From an uncultured Propionibacteriaceae bacterium (GTDB lineage: Bacteria; Actinomycetota; Actinomycetes; Propionibacteriales; Propionibacteriaceae): a stretch of DNA of 5,618 nt. This document shows, piece by piece, positions 1 through 5,514 of the stretch. Location: positions 1-5,618 of the forward strand of contig CALKHV010000046.1 in the NCBI GenBank assembly GCA_937988865.1, given 5' to 3'. Each line of letters starts with the position of its first letter. Positions within the stretch are counted from its first letter, which is position 1. A program made the position numbers and the translations under genes. The notes beneath the pieces were generated by a model. The model was given only the letters and a program-made list of their open reading frames with translations. It ran no database searches and was not told the origin of the DNA.

Positions 1-573
1 ATGAGCACCTTCCTGGCCAATCTCGCCTCGACGATGTCGTTCACGCTGCTGCCGATCCTCGTGCTGCGGCAGATCGGGCTCACCCCGTTCACCTATGGCC
101 TCATCATGACCGCCGGCTCCATCGGGGGCACGATCGGCGCGGCCACCGCGCCATGGCTCGCCCGCCGACTCACCCCCGGACGCCTGATCCCGCTGGCGGT
201 CCTCGTCTCGTGGATCACCTTCCTCGGCAACCCGCTGGCCGGAACAGTCGCGTCCAGGGGCCTCGCCATCACCATCCTGGTCGCCACCGAGATCGTCACC
301 ATGATGGCGGTGATGGCCTACAACATCACCCAGGTCTCGATTCGCCAGCGCCTGTGCCCGAAACCCCTCCTCGGACGCATGAACGCGTCCATCAGGTTCG
401 TCGTCTGGGGAGTGATGCCGATCGGGGCCCTGCTCTCAGGCTGGCTCGGCGGACGTATCGGCGTCCTGCCGACCATGTGGCTCGCCGCCATCGGCGGCGT
501 CGTCGCCCTGTCGCCGGTGCTGCGCATCGCCCGCCACATCCCGCCGGAATTCAACCGCCCGTCGACCATCTGA
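1..573 (+). CDS. Major facilitator superfamily transporter, C-terminal half (5' end outside window)
   Basis: The 190 residues present form six hydrophobic segments, at roughly residues 3-24, 30-52, 62-80, 87-108, 132-155 and 156-175. This matches TM7-TM12 of a 12-TM MFS permease, a proton-coupled or exchange carrier in the cytoplasmic membrane. Segment 2 ends in a short basic loop (LARRLTPGRL), as MFS cytoplasmic loops often do. The stretch RQRLCPKPLLGRMNASIRF (about 114-132) followed by a Gly-rich helix resembles the MFS_3/multidrug-exporter-like group, in which a 'LxGRxNAxxR' segment links TM10 and TM11. The ATG at base 1 is most likely an internal Met at the window edge, because MFS proteins are about 400 residues and the N-terminal six helices are missing. 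An actual 5' truncation cannot be excluded. The substrate cannot be told; drug or siderophore export is only a family-level guess. The stop is TGA at 571-573, and the next gene (purA) converges on it. Confidence 0.85.
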   Translation: MSTFLANLASTMSFTLLPILVLRQIGLTPFTYGLIMTAGSIGGTIGAATAPWLARRLTPGRLIPLAVLVSWITFLGNPLAGTVASRGLAITILVATEIVTMMAVMAYNITQVSIRQRLCPKPLLGRMNASIRFVVWGVMPIGALLSGWLGGRIGVLPTMWLAAIGGVVALSPVLRIARHIPPEFNRPSTI

Positions 574-599
574 CCCGACCCGTGCGGGCGGTCACGGCG

Positions 600-1883
600 T
601 CACAGCAGCGCGTTGATCGTGACCGCCTGCTCGCGTCCCGGCCCGACCCCGATGCCCGAGATCCGGCACCCGATCAGCTCCTCCAGACGCTTCACGTACG
701 CCTGGCACGTCGGAGGCAACTCCTCGAACGTCCGGGCCCCCGAGATGTCCTGGGTCCACCCGTCCAGGTACTCATAGATCGGCACCGCGGACGCGAAGTC
801 AGCCTGCGACATCGGCATCACGTCATGGCGCGTCCCCGCGACGTCATAGGCCACACACACCGGGATCCTCTCCCAGCCCGTCAGGATGTCGAGCTTGGTC
901 AGGTAGATGTCGGTGAACGCGTTGATCGTTGAGGCCTCCTCGACCACCAGCGCGTCGAACCAGCCACACCGTCTCGGACGCCCGGTCGTCGCCCCGAACT
1001 CCGACCCCTCGGCGCGCAGACGCTCACCGTCCGCGTCGTGCAGTTCGGTCGGGAACGGTCCCTCGCCGACACGCGTGGTGTACGCCTTGGCGATGCCCAC
1101 CGTCCGATCGATCCGCGACGGTCCAACACCCGCGCCCGTGCAGGCGCCCGCAGCAATCGGATTCGACGACGTCACGTACGGGTAGGTGCCGTGGTCGACA
1201 TCGAGGTGGTGCGCCTGGGCACCCTCGAAGAGGACGACTTTGCCGGCGTCCAGTGCCTCGTTGAGCAGTCGCGCCGCCGGGACGACATAGGGGCGAATGC
1301 GCTCCGCATGCGTCAACAGGCTGGCCACGACTTCCTCGGCGTCGATGGCCCGCCGGTTGTAGATCTTCAGGAGCAACTGGTTCTTCGGGGCCACGGCCGC
1401 CTCGACCTTGTCGCGCAGGATCTCCTCGTCGAACAGGTCCTGGACGCGGATCCCGATCCGGTTGATCTTGTCCGAGTACGCCGGGCCGATGCCGCGACCG
1501 GTGGTCCCGATGCGGCGCTTGCCCGCGAACCGTTCGGTGACCTTGTCGATGGTCTGGTGATAGGGCGCCAGGACGTGCGCATTGGCGCTCACGAGCGGGT
1601 GCGGAACCTGCAGTCCGCGCGACCACAGCTCGTCGAGCTCGTGGTAGAAGACGTCGAGGTCGATGACGACACCGTTGCCGATGACGCAGGTCGTGTTGGT
1701 GTTCAGGATCCCCGACGGCAGCAGGTGCAGCACCGTCTTCTCGCCGTTGACCACGATCGTGTGGCCGGCGTTGTTGCCGCCCGAGTAGCGGACGCAGTAG
1801 TCGACCCGATCACCCAGTGAATCGGTCGCCTTACCCTTGCCCTCGTCGCCCCACTGCGCCCCGACAACCACGATGCTCGGCAT
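600..1883 (-). CDS. purA: Adenylosuccinate synthetase
   Basis: PurA is a cytoplasmic enzyme that joins IMP and L-aspartate using GTP to give adenylosuccinate, the first committed step from IMP to AMP. At 427 residues it has normal family length. Visible motifs are QWGDEGKGK (10-18, P-loop-like, with catalytic Asp13), GGNNAGH (35-41, catalytic His41), GTTGRGIGP (126-134, IMP phosphate contacts), FEGAQ (219-223), DHGTYPYVTSSN (230-241), TTRVGEGPFPTEL (269-281), the aspartate/GTP loop GATTGRPRRCGWFD (297-310), TKLD (329-332, guanine recognition) and GVGPGR (412-417). The open frame continues 70 codons upstream, but that extension has no family resemblance. ATG at 1881-1883 starts the conserved MPSIVVVGAQWGDEGKGK and has a purine-rich Shine-Dalgarno 7 nt before it. 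One oddity is EGAQ followed by Ala-His-His where Gly/Ala-Thr-Leu/Met is usual. DUF3151 lies upstream in the same direction, with a 97-nt gap. Confidence 0.98.
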   Translation of the reverse strand: MPSIVVVGAQWGDEGKGKATDSLGDRVDYCVRYSGGNNAGHTIVVNGEKTVLHLLPSGILNTNTTCVIGNGVVIDLDVFYHELDELWSRGLQVPHPLVSANAHVLAPYHQTIDKVTERFAGKRRIGTTGRGIGPAYSDKINRIGIRVQDLFDEEILRDKVEAAVAPKNQLLLKIYNRRAIDAEEVVASLLTHAERIRPYVVPAARLLNEALDAGKVVLFEGAQAHHLDVDHGTYPYVTSSNPIAAGACTGAGVGPSRIDRTVGIAKAYTTRVGEGPFPTELHDADGERLRAEGSEFGATTGRPRRCGWFDALVVEEASTINAFTDIYLTKLDILTGWERIPVCVAYDVAGTRHDVMPMSQADFASAVPIYEYLDGWTQDISGARTFEELPPTCQAYVKRLEELIGCRISGIGVGPGREQAVTINALL

Positions 1884-1890
1884 GATCGCG

Positions 1891-1897
1891 TCCCTTT
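1891..1897 (-). promoter_or_regulatory. Ribosome binding site of purA
   Basis: On the minus strand AAAGGGA lies 7 nt before the ATG at 1881-1883. This is good Shine-Dalgarno spacing. It decides the start against the longer open frame, which would add 70 unrelated residues. Confidence 0.7.
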
Positions 1898-1902
1898 CGA
1901 GC

Positions 1903-1913
1903 CTGAAAATCAG
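1903..1913. repeat. Dyad CTGA-N3-TCAG over the proposed purA -10
   Basis: A perfect 4-bp inverted repeat with a 3-nt centre (CTGAAAATCAG on the plus strand) overlaps the proposed -10 hexamer at 1909-1914. Arms this short are common by chance. It is listed because it sits next to the second dyad over the -35 region. Confidence 0.25.
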
Positions 1914-1937
1914 ACAAGCCCGCTCGCATCGGTGCAA
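1909..1937 (-). promoter_or_regulatory. Putative purA promoter
   Basis: Read on the minus strand, TTGCAC (1932-1937, 3 of 6 matches to the -35 consensus) is followed after exactly 17 nt by TCTGAT (1909-1914, 4 of 6 matches to the -10 consensus). Transcription would begin around 1900-1903, giving a leader of roughly 20 nt that contains the ribosome binding site. The match is moderate. It is supported mainly by the ideal spacing and the locally AT-richer sequence. purA could also be read through from the DUF3151 gene. Confidence 0.35.
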
Positions 1938-1949
1938 GGGGCTCTTGCA
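1933..1949. repeat. Dyad TGCAAG-N5-CTTGCA upstream of purA
   Basis: This is a perfect 6-bp inverted repeat with a 5-nt spacer (arms 1933-1938 and 1944-1949), in the gap between the DUF3151 gene and purA. One arm covers five of the six bases of the proposed purA -35 box. It could be an operator, or a small hairpin in read-through RNA. There is no U-tract, so a classical terminator is unlikely. Confidence 0.4.
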
Positions 1950-1980
1950 GCTGAACTTTACCGCCCCGGGGTCGGCGTCC

Positions 1981-2430
1981 CTACTCGAACGAGGTTTCGG
2001 ACAACTCCCAGTAGGCGTCTTCCGACGAGTCTCGCAGGAACTGGGCGCAGCGCGTGGCCTCTTCGGCGTCCCCGATCCGTCCGGACGCCACACTCAACGC
2101 CCACAGGCACCGCAGGAACCCCTGGTTCGGAAGATGAGCCCACGGAATCGGACCGCTCCCCTTCCAGCCCGAGCGACGCAGGGCGTCGAGACCGCGGTGG
2201 TAACCCGTCCGTGCGTAGGCGTAGCCGGCGACGTCGGCCTCAGGAGTGTTGACGAGCAGCGACCCCTCGGCCAGCAGTGCCCAGCAGAGACTGGACGCCG
2301 GGTTCGCGCGGACGACCTCATAGAAGCGGTCACGGGCGCCGGAGACAAGGTCGTCGATCGCGGGGTCGTCAGGCAGCAAGGTCGGGTTGCCCTCGACCAG
2401 CAGATTGGGTGTCGTGTCGGGTCCAGCCAC
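1981..2430 (-). CDS. DUF3151 domain-containing protein (function unknown)
   Basis: This 149-residue soluble protein has no signal peptide or membrane segment. It matches the actinobacterial DUF3151 family in length and layout. The N-terminal part contains NPTLLP (15-20), followed by a helix around PASSLCWALLAEGSLL (44-59). The hallmark block runs AYARTGYHRGLDALRRSGWK (71-90), then GSGPIPWAHLPNQGFLR (91-107). The tail is acidic and helical. The paired amphipathic helices (WALLAEGSLL and AYARTGYHRGLDALRR) look TPR-like, which would fit a protein-binding role, but that is inference. No catalytic motif is visible. The start is GTG (2428-2430) with no clear Shine-Dalgarno; a TAGGCT box 6 nt upstream suggests a leaderless mRNA. 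The gene precedes purA on the same strand with a 97-nt gap. From memory, a DUF3151 gene also lies near purA in mycobacteria (Rv0360c and Rv0357c). The family name is confident; the function is unknown. Confidence 0.88.
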   Translation of the reverse strand: MAGPDTTPNLLVEGNPTLLPDDPAIDDLVSGARDRFYEVVRANPASSLCWALLAEGSLLVNTPEADVAGYAYARTGYHRGLDALRRSGWKGSGPIPWAHLPNQGFLRCLWALSVASGRIGDAEEATRCAQFLRDSSEDAYWELSETSFE

Positions 2431-2436
2431 GGGGTC

Positions 2437-2442
2437 AGCCTA
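2437..2442 (-). promoter_or_regulatory. Putative -10 box of a leaderless DUF3151 transcript
   Basis: On the minus strand TAGGCT fits the actinobacterial TANNNT -10 pattern and ends 6 nt before the GTG start codon. RNA would therefore begin at or next to the G of GTG. The lack of a good Shine-Dalgarno in front of this start agrees with leaderless translation. No recognisable -35 is seen at 16-18 nt. Confidence 0.4.
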
Positions 2443-2477
2443 GGGCTTCGAGGTCCAGGAGCCCCTCCAGACCCGCG

Positions 2478-2483
2478 TAGACT
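2478..2483 (+). promoter_or_regulatory. Putative typA -10 box
   Basis: TAGACT matches the -10 consensus at 4 of 6 positions, including the key T, A and final T. It lies 39 nt before the typA ATG. Transcription would start near 2489-2491, leaving a leader of about 33 nt with a Shine-Dalgarno. The -35 region (about 2455-2460) is not consensus-like, which is common in actinobacteria. Confidence 0.4.
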
Positions 2484-2510
2484 TGCCCAGTCATCCCCGC
2501 AAATACGTCT

Positions 2511-2514
2511 GGAG
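2511..2514 (+). promoter_or_regulatory. Ribosome binding site of typA
   Basis: GGAG is separated by 8 nt from the ATG at 2523-2525, a normal spacing, and supports this start. Confidence 0.6.
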
Positions 2515-2522
2515 ATTCCTGC

Positions 2523-4400
2523 ATGCCCACACGCAATGACCTGCGCAATGTCGCGATCGTGGCCCACGTCGACCACGGCAAGACCACCCTGGTGGACGCG
2601 ATGCTGTGGCAGTCCGGGGCTTTCCGCGAAGGTGCCGACATCAACAACCGGGTGATGGACTCGATGGACCTCGAGCGCGAGAAGGGCATTACGATCCTCG
2701 CGAAGAACACTGCGGTCACCCACACCATGGACGACGGCCAGATCGCCACGATCAACATCATCGACACCCCCGGCCACGCCGACTTCGGCGGTGAGGTCGA
2801 GCGCGGTCTCGAGATGGTCGACGGCGTCCTCCTGCTCGTGGACGCGTCCGAGGGCCCGCTCCCCCAGACCCGCTTCGTCCTGCGCAAGGCGCTCGCGAAG
2901 CAACTCCCGATCATCCTCGTGATCAACAAGGTCGACCGCTCCGACGCCCGGATCTCCGAGGTTGTCGAGGAGACCTACGACCTGTTCCTCGACCTCCTCG
3001 AAGAGGACGAGGCCCACCATCTCGACTTCCCGATCGTCTACTGCGCCGCGAAGGCCGGGCGCGCGTCCCTGACCCAGCCCGAGGACGCCGGCATGCCCGA
3101 CTCCCTCGACCTGCAGCCGCTCTTCGAGACGATCATGAAGACGATCCCCGCCCCCACCTACACCGAGGGTGCACCGCTGCAGGCCCACGTCACCAACCTG
3201 GACGCGTCCCCCTACCTCGGACGTCTGGCCCTGTGCCGCATCGTCGAAGGTGAGATCAAGCGCGGCCAGACCGTGGCGTGGTGCCGCCAGGACGGCACGA
3301 TCACCAACGTCCGCCTCTCTGAACTCCTCATCACCAAGGCCCTCGACCGCGTCCCGGCCGACAGCGCCGGCCCCGGCGACATCGTGGCGGTGGCGGGCAT
3401 CCCGCAGATCACCATCGGCGAGACGCTGGCCGACCCGACCGATCCGCGTCCCCTGCCCCTGATCCACGTCGATGAACCGAGCATCTCGATGACGATCGGC
3501 ATCAACACGGCACCGCTCGTCGGCAGGAGCGGCAAGCTGCTCACCGCGCGTCTGGTGAAGGGACGCCTCGACACCGAACTCATCGGCAACGTGTCGATCA
3601 AGGTGCTCGAGACCGAGCGTCCCGACATGTGGGAGGTGCAGGGCCGTGGCGAGCTGCAACTCGCCGTCCTGGTCGAGATGATGCGCCGCGAGGGTTTCGA
3701 GCTGACGGTCGGCAAGCCCCAGGTCGTCACGCGTGTCGTCGACGGCAAGGTCGAGGAGCCGATGGAACGCATCACGATCGACGCCCCCGAGGAGTACCTC
3801 GGCACGTGCACGCAACTGCTCGGTCTCCGCAAGGGACGCCTGGAACAGATGACCAACCACGGCACCGGCTGGGTGCGCATCGAGTACGTCGTCCCGGCCC
3901 GGGGCCTGATCGGTTTCCGCACCGAATTCCTCACCGAGACCCGCGGCACCGGCATCATGCACCACGTCTTCGAGGGGTACGAGCCCTGGGTGGGCGAACT
4001 CCGGACGCGTCCGACGGGTTCACTCGTCGCCGATCGCACGGGTGTCGTGGCGTCCTACGCCCTGTTCAACCTGCAGGAGCGGGGGACGCTCTTCGTCTAC
4101 CCCGGCGTCGAGGTGTACGAGGGCATGATCGTCGGGGAGAACTCGCGTCCCGATGACATGGACGTGAACCCGACCAAGGAGAAGCACCTCACAAACGTCC
4201 GCTCGGCCACGGGCGACGAGTTGGAGCGTCTGATTCCCCCGCGCCTGATGAGCCTGGAACAAGCGCTCGAGTACTGCCGCGAGGACGAGTGCCTCGAGGT
4301 GACCCCGGCCGCCGTTCGCATCCGTAAGGTCGCCTTGAGCCAGAACGATCGGTCGAAGCTGCGAAACAAGGCGAAGGCACCGAAGGCTCCGAAAGCCTGA
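2523..4400 (+). CDS. typA: Ribosome-associated translational GTPase TypA/BipA
   Basis: TypA/BipA is an EF-G-like GTPase that binds the 70S ribosome. It affects ribosome assembly and the translation of stress-related proteins, classically at low temperature. At 625 residues it has full family length. The GTPase domain spans about 5-205: G1 AHVDHGKTT (14-22), G2 Thr57 in EREKGITI (51-58), G3 DTPGH (81-85, with catalytic His85), G4 NKVD (135-138) and G5 CAAKAG (174-179). A beta-barrel domain follows (about 215-305, LQAHVTNLDASPYLGRLALCRI), then domain III (about 317-395, EPSISMTIGINTAPLVGRSG, WEVQGRGELQLAVLVE) and a domain V-like segment (about 412-490, GLIGFRTEFLTETRGTG). The BipA-specific C-terminal domain covers about 500-605 (LFNLQERGTLF, EVYEGMIVGENSRPDDMDVN, KHLTNVRS, LEVTPAAVRIRK). 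The tail is a basic Lys/Ala/Pro stretch (KAKAPKAPKA). The usual Ser before Ala in G5 is Ala here. ATG at 2523 with GGAG 8 nt upstream is the start. The gene is divergent from DUF3151-purA. Confidence 0.98.
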   Translation: MPTRNDLRNVAIVAHVDHGKTTLVDAMLWQSGAFREGADINNRVMDSMDLEREKGITILAKNTAVTHTMDDGQIATINIIDTPGHADFGGEVERGLEMVDGVLLLVDASEGPLPQTRFVLRKALAKQLPIILVINKVDRSDARISEVVEETYDLFLDLLEEDEAHHLDFPIVYCAAKAGRASLTQPEDAGMPDSLDLQPLFETIMKTIPAPTYTEGAPLQAHVTNLDASPYLGRLALCRIVEGEIKRGQTVAWCRQDGTITNVRLSELLITKALDRVPADSAGPGDIVAVAGIPQITIGETLADPTDPRPLPLIHVDEPSISMTIGINTAPLVGRSGKLLTARLVKGRLDTELIGNVSIKVLETERPDMWEVQGRGELQLAVLVEMMRREGFELTVGKPQVVTRVVDGKVEEPMERITIDAPEEYLGTCTQLLGLRKGRLEQMTNHGTGWVRIEYVVPARGLIGFRTEFLTETRGTGIMHHVFEGYEPWVGELRTRPTGSLVADRTGVVASYALFNLQERGTLFVYPGVEVYEGMIVGENSRPDDMDVNPTKEKHLTNVRSATGDELERLIPPRLMSLEQALEYCREDECLEVTPAAVRIRKVALSQNDRSKLRNKAKAPKAPKA

Positions 4401-4402
4401 TC

Positions 4403-4417
4403 CCGGACCTATTCCGG
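4403..4417 (+). terminator. Small hairpin just after typA stop
   Basis: CCGGA-CCTAT-TCCGG forms a perfect 5-bp stem with a 5-nt loop, starting 3 nt after the typA stop. No T-run follows. It may contribute to 3' end formation or mRNA stability rather than being a strong intrinsic terminator. Confidence 0.35.
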
Positions 4418-4440
4418 AGAGGCTCGAACCGGGGCCGACA

Positions 4441-4456
4441 AGCTCCGTTGGGGGCT
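4441..4456 (+). terminator. GC-rich hairpin between typA and the transpeptidase gene
   Basis: AGCTCC-GTTG-GGGGCT pairs over 6 bp (one T-G wobble) with a 4-nt loop. It lies 41 nt after the typA stop and is followed by GC-rich sequence without a T-run. U-poor hairpins can end transcription in actinobacteria, but this is weak evidence. The hairpin also covers the place where a -35 box of the next gene would lie. Confidence 0.3.
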
Positions 4457-4472
4457 CTCCGGGGCCGGGCCG

Positions 4473-4478
4473 TAGAAT
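4473..4478 (+). promoter_or_regulatory. Putative -10 box of the L,D-transpeptidase gene
   Basis: TAGAAT matches the -10 consensus at 5 of 6 positions and is the best -10 I can see in the window. A weak TTGGGG lies at 4448-4453, but its 19-nt spacing is long. Transcription would begin near 4485, giving an untranslated leader of about 90 nt before the ATG at 4576. Confidence 0.5.
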
Positions 4479-4560
4479 CGTCACGACTTCTCAGCACATT
4501 CTTGGCCCACGACCGCAACCGGCCGCTGGCCACGTGCGTATCGAGGGTGTCAGGTAACTC

Positions 4561-4569
4561 GAGGGAAGG
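4561..4569 (+). promoter_or_regulatory. Ribosome binding site of the L,D-transpeptidase gene
   Basis: The purine run GAGGGAAGG ends 6 nt before the ATG at 4576-4578. TCGAGGG at its start also occurs 18 nt upstream (4541-4547 and 4559-4565), so the leader contains two Shine-Dalgarno-like copies, of which only the second is well placed. Confidence 0.65.
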
Positions 4570-4575
4570 CTCCAC

Positions 4576-5514
4576 ATGTTCCGCAAGCTGCTGCTCGGCC
4601 TGCTCGCGCTCGCCACGGCGTCCACGCTGGCGATTGCGCCCGCTACCGCCGACATCCATCCCCGGCCGACCTGGACCGACACGATCGTGGCGCAGCCGGG
4701 GAGCACCGGGTCGGTCGTCTCGACCTTGCAGAAGCGCCTCGCCGGCACCGGCTACCTGCACCAGACAGCGACCGGACGCTATGACGCCGCGACCACGACG
4801 GCCGTCAAGTCGTTCCAGTCGGCCAGGAAGCTCACCGTCACCGGCGTGGTCGACGACATCACCGACAAGGCGATCTCCAGCACCTACACGTGGGCCCAGA
4901 CGCAGATCGTCCTCGCCCCGGGCATGACGTCGGCCGCGGTGAAGGACGCGCAACTGCGCCTCGCCAATCTGGGCTATCTGGCCGTCAAGTCGGCGACGGG
5001 CACCTACGGCAGCCTGACGACGACTGCGGTGACGAAGTTCCAGGCGTCCCGCAACCTGCCCCAGACGGGCAAGCTCGACAAGGTCAGCCTGAACCTGCTC
5101 AAGCTGGTGGCCCCGGCGAGCACAGGAGTGGCCGCGGGCATCCTTGACCGACGCTGCCTGACTGGGCACACGATGTGCATCGACAAGACCACGCGCAAGC
5201 TGTACTGGGTCGTCGACGGGAGCGTGAAGAAGATCATGGACGCACGCTTCGGCGCCCTGTCGACCCCGACGCGCGAGGGCCAGTTCGCCGTCTACTACAA
5301 GGACCGTGACCACGTCTCCGGGCTGTACGGCAGCGCGATGCCGTTCTCGATGTTCTTCTCGGGCGGTCAGGCCGTGCACTACTCGTCCGACTTCGCGGCC
5401 CGCGGTTACCTCGGGGCGTCCCACGGTTGCGTCAACATCCGTGACTACAGCGGCATCGCCTGGCTGTTCGACCAGGTGAAGATCGGCGACAAGGTCGTCG
5501 TCTACTGGTCGTAG
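4576..5514 (+). CDS. Secreted L,D-transpeptidase (YkuD) with two peptidoglycan-binding repeats
   Basis: The 312-residue protein begins with a Sec signal peptide: FRK, a hydrophobic run from Leu5 to about Ala21, and an Ala-Thr-Ala site that predicts cleavage after residue 25. There is no lipobox Cys, so the mature protein should be secreted or wall-associated. Two PG_binding_1-type repeats follow, about residues 38-101 and 112-176. They share PG(S/M)T, a Leu-rich helix, GYL, (T)G.Y and TTTAV..FQ. The catalytic YkuD domain covers about 199-311, with the signature His268, 14 residues, then SHGCVN (282-287); Cys285 is the nucleophile. The family cleaves a donor tetrapeptide stem and makes 3-3 (mDap-mDap or equivalent) cross-links that resist most penicillins. 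Cys194 and Cys201 flank the domain entrance and could form a disulfide. The start is ATG 4576 with a good ribosome binding site. The gene stands alone downstream of typA with its own promoter. Attachment of another amino acid or wall polymer is a less likely alternative role. Confidence 0.95.
   Translation: MFRKLLLGLLALATASTLAIAPATADIHPRPTWTDTIVAQPGSTGSVVSTLQKRLAGTGYLHQTATGRYDAATTTAVKSFQSARKLTVTGVVDDITDKAISSTYTWAQTQIVLAPGMTSAAVKDAQLRLANLGYLAVKSATGTYGSLTTTAVTKFQASRNLPQTGKLDKVSLNLLKLVAPASTGVAAGILDRRCLTGHTMCIDKTTRKLYWVVDGSVKKIMDARFGALSTPTREGQFAVYYKDRDHVSGLYGSAMPFSMFFSGGQAVHYSSDFAARGYLGASHGCVNIRDYSGIAWLFDQVKIGDKVVVYWS

Noticed and set aside
574..599. Bidirectional terminator between the converging MFS gene and purA
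   Set aside because: Only a 3-4 bp CCCG/CGGG pairing with a tiny loop is present and no T-run in either direction. It is too weak to call in a 26-nt gap.
1038..1820. A 260-residue open frame on the plus strand opposite purA
   Set aside because: It is the antisense reading of conserved purA codons, with V/D/R-rich composition and no family resemblance.
1884..2093. N-terminal extension of purA by 70 residues
   Set aside because: The extension overlaps the DUF3151 coding region, lacks PurA similarity, and the ribosome binding site supports the ATG at 1881-1883.
2094..3965. A 623-residue open frame on the minus strand opposite typA
   Set aside because: It lies antisense to a full, motif-perfect typA. 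Its composition is a D/V/G/R/L-rich shadow with no domain, as expected from GC-biased third positions.
4427..4560. c-di-AMP (ydaO-type) riboswitch before a cell-wall gene
   Set aside because: This class often precedes actinobacterial wall enzymes, and a CCGACAAGCTCCG stretch looks vaguely similar. The conserved core segments and pairing are absent, and most of the stretch lies before the likely transcription start.
4800..4992. A 13-nt repeat GGCCGTCAAGTCG exactly 180 nt apart in the transpeptidase gene
   Set aside because: It encodes AVKS at non-equivalent places in the two peptidoglycan-binding repeats (the repeats align with a 74-75 residue offset, not 60). It is probably coincidence from shared codon use.
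4189..5424. A 411-residue open frame on the minus strand opposite the end of typA and the transpeptidase gene
   Set aside because: It spans two real genes and an intergenic region, is low-complexity R/G/A/V-rich, and has no recognisable motif. It is a GC-skew shadow.
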